Both the position numbers and the translations under genes were made by a program. Shown here piece by piece: positions 17,463 through 26,515 of a stretch of 64,000 nt of DNA. Each line of letters starts with the position of its first letter. Within the stretch, counting starts at the first letter, position 1. The stretch comes from Citrobacter sp. Marseille-Q6884 (GTDB taxonomy: Bacteria; Pseudomonadota; Gammaproteobacteria; Enterobacterales; Enterobacteriaceae), in contig NZ_CAMDRE010000003.1 in assembly GCF_945906775.1 (NCBI RefSeq), positions 62,001 to 126,000 of the forward strand. Reading direction: 5' to 3'. The notes beneath the pieces are model-generated. The model made no database searches, was not told the DNA's origin, and saw nothing but the letters and a program-made list of their open reading frames with translations.

Positions 17463-18854
17463 GTGAGTCAATACTTAAAGCTTGGAGATGACCAGTCTCC
17501 GGTTCAGTTGGATCCACACAGCGAAGTTGGTGCATTTAAAGTTGTTGGACACTGCTCATGGGCAAAACCAGGAGATAAAATCACTCCTGATTTTTTGCGT
17601 TTAAGAATAGAACCTTGGTTAACTGCTCTTTTTCAGTCTGAACACCTAAATATACTTATTGGCGCGGGACTTAGTTCAGCAATCCAAGAGTCAGCGACAG
17701 GCACGAAACCTCAAGGCATGGGATGGATTAATGATCTCAAAGTTTGCAAGGCTGAAATAGATAGTTATGTAGCTAAAACAGCTGAAGCCTCAGGAAGAGG
17801 AAGAGGTAATATTGAAGACCAAATCCGTTCAATTAATGAGTTAATTAAAGGATTAGAGATTTTAACTGCGCAAAATCTCCCACTTCCAGAACCGCCTCCT
17901 GGTGCTCTCCCATATCGAAATTTAAAAAGTGAGTTAGTTGAGTTAAATAATGAGCTAACAAGATGTTTGAAATTATTCTCAGATTCAGTTAGTAATGGGG
18001 AAAAGTTAATTCGCGATGCAAAAAACGATTTAAAAACACAAACGTTTAATTATTTAGTAAGTTTTTTGATGAGTTTTTCAAGTCGAACAGCGACAAGGGA
18101 TCGATTACATATTTTCACGACGAATTACGACAGGATAATTGAAGCAGGAGCTGAAATAGCAGGTATTCGACTAATTGACAGATTTGTTGGTACTATAGCG
18201 CCTATTTTCAGATCTTCGCGACTAGAAGTCGACTATCATTATAATCCACCGGGTATTCGTGGTGAACCAAGATATTTGGAAGGTGTGGCGCGCTTTACTA
18301 AATTACATGGCTCATTGGACTGGTATACTACCGAAGGAGCCATAAGGCGATTTGGATTACCTTTTGGTGCGAGTTCGGTGGAACCCTTTTTACAAGTGGA
18401 GGCTGCTGGAGCAGCGAACTATCATCAATTAATGATTTATCCAAACTCGGTTAAAGACCGAGAAACATCAGAATACCCTTATGTTGAACTATTCAGAGAC
18501 TTAGCATCTGCAACATGTCGTCCTAATAGTACTTTGGTAACATATGGTTATAGTTTTGGAGATGAACATATAAACCGTGTTATTATTGACATGCTGACAA
18601 TACCCTCAACGCATATAGTAATAATTGCCTACGGCGATCCACTCGGTAGAATTATGCGCTTTGTAAACGAAAGTGGAAGAAAAGCTCAAATATCTTTATT
18701 ACTTGGTGACCACTTTGGAGATATCAAGAATTTAGTGGATTTTTATCTTCCTAAAGCAGCGATAGACAGATCATCAATTCGTATGGCAGAACTATTGAAA
18801 TCAAGGGGTTTATATCGTACAACAATTTCAAATAATAGCGAGGATGCTGAATGA
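17463..18854 (+). CDS. SIR2-domain NADase of a SIR2-HerA anti-phage system
   Basis: This 463-residue protein has SIR2 NAD-binding motifs: LIGAGLSSA (65-73), TTNYD (219-223), KLHGSLDW (280-287, with H282 as the likely catalytic base) and YGYSFGDEHIN (361-371). Such proteins degrade NAD+ when phage infection is sensed and so stop phage growth by energy loss. The GTG start at 17,463 follows AAGGA. The stop overlaps the next gene by ATGA, so the two products are made together and probably form the known SIR2-HerA ring complex. The base composition is much more AT-rich than that of the neighbours, which signals foreign origin. Confidence 0.9.
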   Translation: MSQYLKLGDDQSPVQLDPHSEVGAFKVVGHCSWAKPGDKITPDFLRLRIEPWLTALFQSEHLNILIGAGLSSAIQESATGTKPQGMGWINDLKVCKAEIDSYVAKTAEASGRGRGNIEDQIRSINELIKGLEILTAQNLPLPEPPPGALPYRNLKSELVELNNELTRCLKLFSDSVSNGEKLIRDAKNDLKTQTFNYLVSFLMSFSSRTATRDRLHIFTTNYDRIIEAGAEIAGIRLIDRFVGTIAPIFRSSRLEVDYHYNPPGIRGEPRYLEGVARFTKLHGSLDWYTTEGAIRRFGLPFGASSVEPFLQVEAAGAANYHQLMIYPNSVKDRETSEYPYVELFRDLASATCRPNSTLVTYGYSFGDEHINRVIIDMLTIPSTHIVIIAYGDPLGRIMRFVNESGRKAQISLLLGDHFGDIKNLVDFYLPKAAIDRSSIRMAELLKSRGLYRTTISNNSEDAE

Positions 18855-20917
18855 ACTCATTTCCGATTGAACAAGGTGAGCAACTCAGGGTCGGCACTGT
18901 AGATTTTGTTTCACCTAATGAAATTAGAGCAATATTAGAGATTGACTCACCTGATACTGTTGCTTTGAATGCAGGAACGCCTAGAAACTTTCCAAGAGTA
19001 AACAGTTATGTATTAATATCATGTGATAATGGTTACTTAGTTGGGCAAATAGAGTGGCTTGCTGTAGAACATTCGCCTTATCCAAAACAAAGAGATGTTC
19101 AAGAATTTGGTTTAGTAAATCTACCATTCCCCCGAAAAAAAATAAGTTTGAATCCGGTGGGAATGCTTAAACGTTTGTCCAAAGATGGTACTGATTATTT
19201 CAGATTTCAACGAGGTTCTGAATCGTTTCCTTCTATTGGGGCTGCTATTTTACTACCGACAGATTTACAACTTAGATCAATAGTCGAATCTGGAAATAAT
19301 AGGCGAGTGATCATTGGACAAAGTCCACTTGCGAACAATGCAAATGTAGCTGTAGATCCTGATAGATTATTTGGTCGTCATATAGCAGTGCTCGGAAATA
19401 CTGGTAGCGGTAAGTCTTGCTCTGTATCTGGATTAATCCAGTGGTCACTCGAATCTGCATTGGAATCACAAATAAAACCAAATGCCAGATTTATCATCCT
19501 AGACCCCAACGGCGAGTATGCACGTGCTTTGGGGCCAACGACGAAATTTAAAGGTAGAGTATTTAAGGTTGAGGCTGAAGGCAGTGAAAACCAATTACAA
19601 GTACCCTCATGGTTTTGGAATAGTTCGGAGTGGGCATCATTCACGCAAGCAAGTCCTAAAGCACAACTTCCATTACTAAAACGCTCCTTGAGAGCAATGA
19701 GAAATGAAGAATTTGATTTACAAAAGAATATAGATATAGAAGTTAAAAAATACCTAGGTACAATTTTGGTTTCTTTAAAAGCGGATAAATCTAAAGGAGC
19801 AGCGGCACTTAATGATTTCCCTGGAGCCAAAAATCTTTTGGCTAAAATTAATATTTGGCGTCAGAGTCTGGAAGAATACAAAGCGAGATTAACTACACCA
19901 TGCCCTGAGCTAGATAAATTAATCATCTCTATTCAAGATTTTTGTGGGCAAAGAGAAGGCAGATATCCAGATTACAATGCTAAAGTTAGCGCAGTTGATA
20001 ACATCATAAATGGAGTGTTATCTTCATTTCAGAGCCTTGGAGGCGATGAGTGTGAACTCCTTCCTAAAAACGAGGATATCCCCGTCCCTTTTGACGGAAA
20101 TAATTTAGTCTCCTATTTAGAGGCGTTAGCACAAGAAAATGGTAGCGAGCAATATGTTGAATATCTAGTAGCTAGAATACGCACAATGCTTGCGGATACA
20201 AGAATGAAACCCATAACCAATGACTCAGAGCATAGAGTTGACTTGGCTAATTGGTTAGAAACATATATTGGGAAAGATGGTGATGGTGATAGCTGCGTTT
20301 CAATTATTGATCTTTCTTTAGTACCAACTGAAATTACTCATCTTGTGACAGCTGTCATTTCAAGAATTATTTTTGAATCATTGCAACGTTATAGACGACT
20401 ATATAACAAATCTTTACCTACGGTACTTGTTGCTGAAGAAGCACATACATTTATTAAACGGTATCGTGAGGACAGTGAAAATCAGGATGTCGCAGCTGTT
20501 TGCTGTCAAGTATTTGAGAAAATTGCACGAGAAGGCAGGAAATTTGGTCTCGGTATGGTTATTTCTTCGCAACGACCATCAGAATTATCACCTACAGTTT
20601 TATCTCAATGTAATACTTTTCTTCTGCATCGAATTAGCAATGACAAAGATCAGGAGCAAGTTCATAAAATGGTACCCGACAATTTGCGAGGATTACTCCG
20701 TGAATTGCCTTCATTGCCATCTCAACATGCAATACTGATGGGCTGGGCATCTGAACTTCCTGTCTTAGTTAAAATGAAAAATTTGACGAAAGAGCAGCAA
20801 CCCCATTCTGATGACCCTGATTTCTGGGATGTTTGGACAAGAAAGGATGCTGATGGGAAATTGGTCGAGAGAACGGCCAATTGGGAAGCTGTTGTAAAGG
20901 AATGGCAACAAAATTGA
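18851..20917 (+). CDS. HerA-type ATPase of the SIR2-HerA system
   Basis: This 688-residue FtsK/HerA-superfamily DNA translocase has an N-terminal HAS-barrel-like region (about 1-100), Walker A GNTGSGKS (182-189) and Walker B TVLVAEEAH (524-532). A later SSQRPSELSP block supplies sensor and arginine-finger residues, and a long helical insertion spans about 260-460. HerA forms hexamers. In the described two-gene systems it assembles with SIR2 and is required for protection. It starts within the SIR2 stop (ATGA). Both genes are intact, so the system should be active unless its promoter was lost with the start of the resolvase. Confidence 0.9.
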   Translation: MNSFPIEQGEQLRVGTVDFVSPNEIRAILEIDSPDTVALNAGTPRNFPRVNSYVLISCDNGYLVGQIEWLAVEHSPYPKQRDVQEFGLVNLPFPRKKISLNPVGMLKRLSKDGTDYFRFQRGSESFPSIGAAILLPTDLQLRSIVESGNNRRVIIGQSPLANNANVAVDPDRLFGRHIAVLGNTGSGKSCSVSGLIQWSLESALESQIKPNARFIILDPNGEYARALGPTTKFKGRVFKVEAEGSENQLQVPSWFWNSSEWASFTQASPKAQLPLLKRSLRAMRNEEFDLQKNIDIEVKKYLGTILVSLKADKSKGAAALNDFPGAKNLLAKINIWRQSLEEYKARLTTPCPELDKLIISIQDFCGQREGRYPDYNAKVSAVDNIINGVLSSFQSLGGDECELLPKNEDIPVPFDGNNLVSYLEALAQENGSEQYVEYLVARIRTMLADTRMKPITNDSEHRVDLANWLETYIGKDGDGDSCVSIIDLSLVPTEITHLVTAVISRIIFESLQRYRRLYNKSLPTVLVAEEAHTFIKRYREDSENQDVAAVCCQVFEKIAREGRKFGLGMVISSQRPSELSPTVLSQCNTFLLHRISNDKDQEQVHKMVPDNLRGLLRELPSLPSQHAILMGWASELPVLVKMKNLTKEQQPHSDDPDFWDVWTRKDADGKLVERTANWEAVVKEWQQN

Positions 20918-21421
20918 ACTGAAGTAGGATGTGAAAACGGGAGGGCAGATCGGAATTGAAGGAACTTTATGCAATCAATCTACTTGGTATTGCGTTCCAT
21001 CGACCATCAGCCCCATGATCATTGGAGTAGCTGTAAATGCAGCACCTAATAATTAAAATAAAACAATAGGTTAACCTATTAACGTGGTTTTTTACATCGT
21101 TGGCCCTCAAACCCCTAAAATCAGAAAAGTATCTTTCCAGACCTGTCAAATGGAAGCATTAACAAATCAGTTAACAAAACGGACAATATAGTAAAAAGTG
21201 GCTGGTAAGCATACTAACCACCTGATAGGCAGGTAGCAGCATAAAAGGGGAACCGAGTAATGAAAGGCTGTATCACCCGAAAAAGGTGTTTTCAGAGATG
21301 CACTATATGATGGAATAACAAGTTTTTGCAGATACTACCGGCGTAGAGGATGTCCCGAACACCTATAGCTGGAGTATCGATATTCACGGCATAATACGAA
21401 TAAACCGAATGGGATATAAAT
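20918..21421. other. Gap after herA with a Tn3-type end
   Basis: The 504-bp gap carries no convincing gene. Its left part ends in the terminal repeat at 21,078-21,115. A 16-codon frame at 21,260 with a GGGG-rich leader is too short to judge. The stretch 21,043-21,080 resembles the last bases of the tnpA at 12,080-12,112, so a decayed transposase end may lie here. Confidence 0.45.
21078..21115. repeat. Degenerate Tn3-type 38-bp terminal repeat after the defence operon
   Basis: The repeat matches the one at 12,108-12,145 at 33 of 38 positions, including the ACGTGGTTTTTTACATC core and the final CCCC, and points the same way. It is the likely right boundary of the transposon that carried tnpR, sir2 and herA. 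Confidence 0.75.
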
Positions 21422-21919
21422 ATGGCAATTATTTTGGGTGTTTTATTTGTGATAACATTAACACTTAGCATCTATCAGTTGCGGAAGATAAGAAGACTAT
21501 CATCCCGAATTAACACATTGGAATCCGTTATCCTGGGTGAACGGACGGGAAAGACAATTCCTTATGAATCGTTGCACCTTCTCAATATTTTGAGATTACA
21601 GGCACGACAATGGACTAGTTCGGAGGAAAATCCCGCTTTATTAACTATCCGGCCAGTTTGTATTGAACTGCTGGATGATTATATGTCTAAACTTTTAGCT
21701 TCTATTCCAGAATTGAATTTGATGATAGAACCTCGTCCTTCATATGCATCGCTATACAGTATCAATTCTGTAATGTTCTACATCGATAGTGAGAAACATG
21801 AAAAGTTGCCTATTCGCTTTCATTGCGCCAATCAAGACCTCGCAGAGCGCATTGCAAACTTGTTGCTATCGAAGGGCATTGAAGCTCGCGCAGCGATTGA
21901 AATGTCACACGTAGATTAG
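21422..21919 (+). CDS. Membrane-anchored hypothetical protein
   Basis: This 165-residue protein of unknown family has one N-terminal transmembrane helix (about 2-18), then a basic charged stretch and a short coiled-coil-like segment (RKIRRLSSRINTLESVIL), then a soluble domain. It starts 6 bp after a GGGATATAAA leader. It lies just outside the transposon end and heads a group of small membrane proteins. No function can be stated. Confidence 0.65.
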   Translation: MAIILGVLFVITLTLSIYQLRKIRRLSSRINTLESVILGERTGKTIPYESLHLLNILRLQARQWTSSEENPALLTIRPVCIELLDDYMSKLLASIPELNLMIEPRPSYASLYSINSVMFYIDSEKHEKLPIRFHCANQDLAERIANLLLSKGIEARAAIEMSHVD

Positions 21920-21955
21920 CCTGATATAAATAGATGGGCATTCTGTCCGGGTTGT

Positions 21956-22207
21956 TTATGCAGCCCTGTTTACAATGCACTGAATAAAACGGACAGCAAT
22001 AACATAAGCCGTTAGCAAAAATCCCTCAATCAGAACCGTGGAAACAGCGACAGTCGTAAAATCCGTTGTTAGCTTGATCGCTGCTACTATCACCAGTCCG
22101 CCAAAAAGAATGCAGCGGGTAGCGATAGTTTCACGTTGAAACCAGCTAAAGAAAGCGCCCGCGATAATGACCAGGGAACAGTAAATCGAAAAAAGAAGTG
22201 TCATCAT
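21956..22207 (-). CDS. Small membrane protein, unknown
   Basis: The 83-residue protein has three hydrophobic segments (about 3-20, 30-48, 55-75). An AGGATAACAG leader precedes the ATG. A partial echo of its coding sequence (AGAACCGT-GAAAC) is found at about 22,620, suggesting an old local duplication. Its role is unknown. Confidence 0.6.
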   Translation of the reverse strand: MMTLLFSIYCSLVIIAGAFFSWFQRETIATRCILFGGLVIVAAIKLTTDFTTVAVSTVLIEGFLLTAYVIAVRFIQCIVNRAA

Positions 22208-22307
22208 ATTCTGTTATCCTATCTAACACAGAAAAAACTGGCCCGAAGCTTTTGAAACATATATGGAAATCAATCAGAGCACGTCTAACGAGCACGGTCT
22301 TATATAT

Positions 22308-22514
22308 TCAATAACTATACATGTTGCTTATCATCATAAATGGATTTGGTATAGAGTGGCCAAAGAAAAAGGTAACAACAGTGGCAAGGACAACACAGGC
22401 TAACAATATCCACTCAAACTTTTCTGGAATGAATAATACCCGGATGGAACCTGCTGCGATAGTGCCACCAACTAAACCACCAATCAACGCTTCAGAAATT
22501 GTTGATAGTTCCAT
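22308..22514 (-). CDS. Small membrane protein with glycine-rich helix
   Basis: The 68-residue protein has a glycine-zipper-like first helix (LIGGLVGGTIAAGS) and a second hydrophobic helix (ILLACVVLATVVTFFFG). AGGAGACTTAATTT precedes the ATG, a good ribosome site. It shares strand and style with the gene before it. Such glycine-zipper peptides are often pore-like or outer-membrane associated, but nothing here fixes the function. Confidence 0.6.
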   Translation of the reverse strand: MELSTISEALIGGLVGGTIAAGSIRVLFIPEKFEWILLACVVLATVVTFFFGHSIPNPFMMISNMYSY

Positions 22515-22928
22515 AAATTAAGTCTCCTGGTGTTTGGAGGGCTTCGGGAAGTTGCACCAGCTTATTCGCCAGACGCGTCCACTCACGTTAATAATAAAAT
22601 CTGTCAGAAAACAACTCTACCAGAACCGTTGAAACTTCGATAAAAAAAGGACGCTGTTTTGAGGGCGTTTTCTATGCAAGTTATTTACAATGTTTCAGGC
22701 AATTACTTCACTACCGTAAGTTTTCGTTCGACAAACATTCAGATCCCATAGTTTGCGCTGGAACTGACCTATGTGGACGAGATCTGCTGTAGGTCTGTAG
22801 GGATTGGGGGCCATAGAGTAAATCTGGCATTTTTAGCTATAAAGTAATGATTGGGCTACACGTATGTAGGTTTTAAGGTTATGTTATCTCTGCCTCGTAA
22901 TTCTGCGAGCACCTCATTAGGGAATAAT
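22515..22928. other. Unassigned gap
   Basis: About 410 bp lack a credible gene. A decayed copy of part of the 21,956-22,207 gene may lie near 22,600-22,640. The frame of the following gene extends upstream to 22,851, but its better start is at 22,929. Confidence 0.4.
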
Positions 22929-23228
22929 ATGAGTAACTTAAACCACATGGATAGAACCGTAACACAATACGTAAACACTAAAGTATTAGTGGCGCGTTTA
23001 GTACATCTTAGCGCCACTATCAGAAAGCTTGAATCCTACCAATCGTCATCTTGGGCAGATAGAGCTCTCCATGATTTATATGCAGAACTTCAGCGAATTT
23101 GGCCACAGGTGGAAGAGTATTATACTCAGATGCCAACATACCAAATGGAACGTGAGTTTTACGCTGAACTCGTGCAAATAAAGATAAAGGCTGAAGAGTA
23201 CCTACGTAGAACTAAGCAGGAACAATAA
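22929..23228 (+). CDS. Hypothetical helical protein
   Basis: A 99-residue protein, predicted mostly helical, with leucine-rich and charged heptads (VLVARLVHLSATIRKLESYQ) and a C-terminal charged helix. I prefer the ATG at 22,929 (MSNLNHMDRT), although the frame is open from 22,851 with another ATG at 22,881. A strong terminator follows at 23,245. The family is unknown. Confidence 0.6.
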   Translation: MSNLNHMDRTVTQYVNTKVLVARLVHLSATIRKLESYQSSSWADRALHDLYAELQRIWPQVEEYYTQMPTYQMEREFYAELVQIKIKAEEYLRRTKQEQ

Positions 23229-23244
23229 AACAATTCGTTTTTGG

Positions 23245-23268
23245 GGAGCCCGGTGGGCTCCTTTTTTG
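23245..23268 (+). terminator. Rho-independent terminator
   Basis: GGAGCCC and GGGCTCC form a 7-bp stem with a GGT loop, followed by TTTTTT. It ends the transcript of the gene at 22,929-23,228. Confidence 0.85.
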
Positions 23269-23343
23269 TGATGGTTCAATCCGGTGACGTGGGGTTACCG
23301 AGCTGGCGCATTCCCACGATTCGCACCTGATGGATTACCGGTT

Positions 23344-24957
23344 TTACTTGGTCAGTTCTAACCGGCGCTGATAACGCTCCCAGCGCATGACGAGATTCGC
23401 CGGGTCTATCGGACGGCAAAGCCCGGTAATCACATGGCCATCGTATTGCTGCAAATCGGGATCTTCGGCCTGCGCGACAGGGTCAACGTGGACGGTCAAC
23501 GTCTCCGGGCAAATGGCAAGGACGTTGTCGTCAAACAGCCGGTGCAGATCGATACGAAGCAGCAAGCCATTACTCCAGTGATCCAGACCACCAGCACTAT
23601 GCTCTACCAGGTGTGCGGCCTCTGTCCTGCGGCGTAAGCTTGCTCCTGTAATCACGCAGCGGTCGTTACAGTTTCGACGGACGGTAGCAGCGAAATCAGC
23701 CTGATCCGGCCTGGTCACCACGCAGGTTGTAGAGCCTTCACGTTTAGGGTGCGCCAGGGGCGCAACAGACGGTTCCTGCATGGAGACGCGGGATTGTTCA
23801 ACTTCGACGGAGATCAGGGCTGGCTGGGGTGCTGGCTGCGATTCTCGCACTACATCGTGCGTAATGCCGTTGGTTTCCGCTTCTTTAAGCTTTCCGACCT
23901 GGCTTGCTGCGGCCAGCGCACGGTCACGCGCTTCCTGCTTTTCTTCCTTCGTCCATTTACGTTTGGCAGGTTCGTGTGTGGGAGCCGGGAGATTATCTGG
24001 TTCATTGACCGGCACAGGGTCAACCATCTTTTTGCCTTGCATTGACTCAGCCATAAACCGGCGAGCCAGCACATCAGCGCGTAGTCCCGTATCGCGATGC
24101 TCATAAAGATAGGTGCGAAATTCCGTCACACGTCCGCCCACCAGCTTAATGGCCTCACTCATTCCGGCCTTGTTGATGGAAGCGCTACTGGTTTTCAGGT
24201 TGGGCAAACCGTACTGACGTGGGTTTTCTTTCTGGGTGCTTTCAGCGCCGGTCAGACGGCTCTCTCTGATTTTTCCATTATGCCGGGTCGGTGAATCGCC
24301 ATTCGGATGTTCAGGAGATCGCCAGGTGTCTGCGGGAGGCGTATACGTTGTACCGTTCTTCTGGGCCATGTAGGCGAGCACTTCCCGCATATCAACACGG
24401 GTCTTTTTGCGCTCGGCAATACCTTCATCAATCTGACGTTCAAGATCCGCTCGCTTCTCTTTGTGCAGGCGGCGCGATTCCAGTACGGTTTCGTTATCAT
24501 TCAGGCGTTCTACTATCTCACCGGTATTTAAATTCTGGTTTGCCAGTTCGCGCACCATGCTCAGCACTAAATCGCCCATTGGATGCCGGGTTGTGATACC
24601 CAGGCGCTCAAACGCCCGGTTGGTGATCTCGTTTCTGCGGGTTTGATTGGCCAGTTCCGTGATCTTCTTCAGGCGCTCGATTTCGGCAAGCTGTGCCCGC
24701 TTCATCAATTCGCTGCCGGTTAGCATGGCAACAATCTGAACCTGACTCTCACCCTTCAGTAAGTGCTCGGTGATGAATGTAGAAAGAGCTGCCCGCCCAC
24801 CGTGATTTTTAGGGATACCCAGCGTGGCCAGAATGTCTCTCTTTAGAATATTACGCAGGTTAGCGGCCTTTTTTTCCGCTTCATGTTTGGCCTGCATGTC
24901 CCGGCTATGCTGCTTACGTTCGGCCCGGGTTTTCTTCACCTTCACTTTCGTCGTCAC
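23344..24957 (-). CDS. Large plasmid protein with C-terminal HNH endonuclease domain
   Basis: This 537-residue protein has a highly charged N-terminal two thirds (lysine/arginine-rich helices, likely DNA-binding or coiled), a low-complexity linker (about 290-400) and a C-terminal HNH domain. The HNH part reads CVITGASLRRRTEAAHLVEH, then DHWSNGLLLRIDLHRLFDDN, giving the His-Asn-His metal site. Two other genes in this window (35,506 and 62,900) carry a related C-terminal domain on different N-termini. It may nick or cleave DNA in plasmid maintenance or defence, but the target is unknown. Confidence 0.75.
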   Translation of the reverse strand: MTTKVKVKKTRAERKQHSRDMQAKHEAEKKAANLRNILKRDILATLGIPKNHGGRAALSTFITEHLLKGESQVQIVAMLTGSELMKRAQLAEIERLKKITELANQTRRNEITNRAFERLGITTRHPMGDLVLSMVRELANQNLNTGEIVERLNDNETVLESRRLHKEKRADLERQIDEGIAERKKTRVDMREVLAYMAQKNGTTYTPPADTWRSPEHPNGDSPTRHNGKIRESRLTGAESTQKENPRQYGLPNLKTSSASINKAGMSEAIKLVGGRVTEFRTYLYEHRDTGLRADVLARRFMAESMQGKKMVDPVPVNEPDNLPAPTHEPAKRKWTKEEKQEARDRALAAASQVGKLKEAETNGITHDVVRESQPAPQPALISVEVEQSRVSMQEPSVAPLAHPKREGSTTCVVTRPDQADFAATVRRNCNDRCVITGASLRRRTEAAHLVEHSAGGLDHWSNGLLLRIDLHRLFDDNVLAICPETLTVHVDPVAQAEDPDLQQYDGHVITGLCRPIDPANLVMRWERYQRRLELTK

Positions 24958-25108
24958 TACTCTTTACCTGGCAGGGCATCATCATCATTGATACCGGTCG
25001 CGGAGGCCTGCGGTCGTTACCTATCCCCCGCCGCTGGCCGCACATTTGATGGCGAGAGTATACCTGCTCTGTCGGCAGCGCGTCTTTTCTTGTCTTCATA
25101 TATGCAAA

Positions 25109-25127
25109 ATTAGTCCAACATACAAAT
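25109..25127 (-). repeat. Tag repeat, copy 1 (minus strand)
   Basis: ATTAGTCCAACATACAAAT is the exact reverse complement of the tag at 25,504-25,522. On the minus strand only a weak stem (GGTCAA with TTGACC) precedes it. Confidence 0.8.
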
Positions 25128-25457
25128 CCGATCAGGGTCAACACCCCCGCGTCCACCCTGCAAAGCGCCCTTGACCTTTATACCCACTGAAACCCTCGCG
25201 CCCCCGGCCCCTCTTTTTTTTCTCTTTTTTTCTCTCTTTTTCTCATATTTTCTCGCATGGCTCATCCAGCGACCGGAGTCCCTATGTGGGGTTTGCAGGA
25301 ACCGGACGGAAAGACCGGCACGGCCCGGTTGCCGCAGGCGGGGGAAATGGCCAGACCGGGCACGGCGGTTTCTTTTTAAAATGGTGGGCCCGGGCAGAAT
25401 GGTTACCCCGGGCACGGGCCCGATCCTGAAAACGACACGGAGGTTTCAGGTACGGCT

Positions 25458-25497
25458 CCCCTTTCTGCCCCAAGCGAAGCGCAGGGGCAGAAAGGGG
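25458..25497. repeat. Perfect 14-bp stem-loop
   Basis: CCCCTTTCTGCCCC (25,458-25,471) and GGGGCAGAAAGGGG (25,484-25,497) pair perfectly around a 12-nt loop. The tag copy 2 begins 6 bp after it. Confidence 0.9.
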
Positions 25498-25503
25498 AAG
25501 TTT

Positions 25504-25522
25504 ATTTGTATGTTGGACTAAT
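25504..25522 (+). repeat. Tag repeat, copy 2
   Basis: ATTTGTATGTTGGACTAAT follows the 14-bp stem-loop directly, and forms a 19-bp inverted repeat with copy 1, enclosing about 376 bp. Confidence 0.8.
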
Positions 25523-25783
25523 AGAGGGTGATGTACGTGAATTCTGCCCGGGTTTTCCCGGCGATTATCCCGGAATCCATCACCGATATTCTTCCCTTTA
25601 TCCTAATACCGGTGATGGCCACCGGCACAAAATGCAGGGTGTTCCGGCCCGGCGAAGATGCGGCCGCAAACCAGCACGAAAGTGTCGGTCGGAAAAAGGT
25701 GAAGCCAATGCTGGTGGCCGCACGGAATTCAGGCGGGCACTCGACGTTACTCACCCACGACTCCGGGTTAACGGTTCGACTCC

Positions 25784-25822
25784 GGGTAGCCTGGCCCGGG
25801 TGAAGCCCGGGGCAGGCTACCC
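25784..25822. repeat. 17-bp stem-loop followed by a T run
   Basis: Left arm 25,784-25,800 and right arm 25,805-25,822 pair at 16 of 17 positions (outer part GGGTAGCCTG with CAGGCTACCC) around a TGAA loop. A TTTTT run at 25,825-25,829 follows, so the structure would also terminate plus-strand transcripts. Confidence 0.85.
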
Positions 25823-25826
25823 TGTT

Positions 25827-25842
25827 TTTGTATGTTGGACTA
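25827..25842 (+). repeat. Tag repeat, copy 3
   Basis: TTTGTATGTTGGACTA lies right after the 17-bp stem-loop, repeating the hairpin-then-tag order of copy 2 about 320 bp upstream. Confidence 0.8.
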
Positions 25843-26014
25843 TTTTGACGGGTACTGGAGCAAACCACTCTGCCACACGATATGGCATTTAGTTACCGCT
25901 CTTGCGGTTCATGGATGAAATAGTCGGTTCTGTCAGGAGGGAGTCAGGGAAATGTGAAGAACCGAAATGGCCACGCTGAAAGATCATGTAGCCAGTTCAG
26001 ATAAGCAAATTGAG

Positions 26015-26233
26015 TTAACGCCCTCGCTCATACCGCACCAGCTCTTCAGGTTTAGACAACCACTCTGTAATCTGGTGATCATGCATTGACGTATCGTATT
26101 CAAAGTCTGGCGGATAATACATATCGCCAACAAACCACTCTTCCTGCTTTAATTCATCCTCATCTATATCACAACCGCTATCAAGCCAGTCCCATCGGCC
26201 TCTTTTGTTAAAAATCACTCTCCCATTCGGCAT
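26015..26233 (-). CDS. Small acidic hypothetical protein
   Basis: A 72-residue, strongly acidic protein rich in Trp and Asp (RWDWLDSGCDIDEDELKQEE). TAAGGAGCTTTT precedes the ATG, a very good ribosome site, which supports it as real. The family is unknown. Short acidic plasmid proteins sometimes act as DNA mimics, but this is speculation. Confidence 0.7.
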   Translation of the reverse strand: MPNGRVIFNKRGRWDWLDSGCDIDEDELKQEEWFVGDMYYPPDFEYDTSMHDHQITEWLSKPEELVRYERGR

Positions 26234-26515
26234 AAAAGCTCCTTATTCAGTCAGATGGTTACGGTCTCGATATCTCGATGCCAGGTTAACATCGTTCACC
26301 AGTTTTACCACGGCTGGACGTTCGGCTTCAGTCCAGGAATCAGGCTGATAGTACACCCGCAGCGATTATCATCAAACTACTTCGCCTCTCAATCCCGCGC
26401 TCTCAAATTTCTGTTATGCATCATGCCAGAGTACAATATGAGGACACTATCGCCGGAATATTACCGACCGCCCCGACGATTAACGTTACCGGCCTAAGCT
26501 GAGGAAAATGGTTCT

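Larger units (their letters stand above)
24958..26014. other. GC-rich non-coding segment with repeated hairpin-plus-tag units
   Basis: About 1 kb lacks a well-supported gene. Several overlapping frames are open because of high GC, without good starts. The sequence contains three copies of a TTTGTATGTTGGACTA tag and long perfect inverted repeats. A minus-strand reading around 25,520-25,870 resembles small Ash/Icd-like ORFs of P4-type satellite elements as I recall them, which may only reflect a shared non-coding repeat. Confidence 0.5.

Noticed and set aside
17463..20917. A new type of defence system
   Set aside because: The SIR2 plus HerA gene pair is an already described anti-phage arrangement. 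Only its transposon setting is reported as a finding.
23284..23340. tRNA gene or attachment site next to the terminator
   Set aside because: No cloverleaf or CCA end can be formed, and no direct repeat partner is seen.
24914..25892. Several overlapping long frames on both strands in the GC-rich segment
   Set aside because: They lack ribosome sites, overlap each other and the hairpins, and end in the tag repeats. High GC explains open frames.
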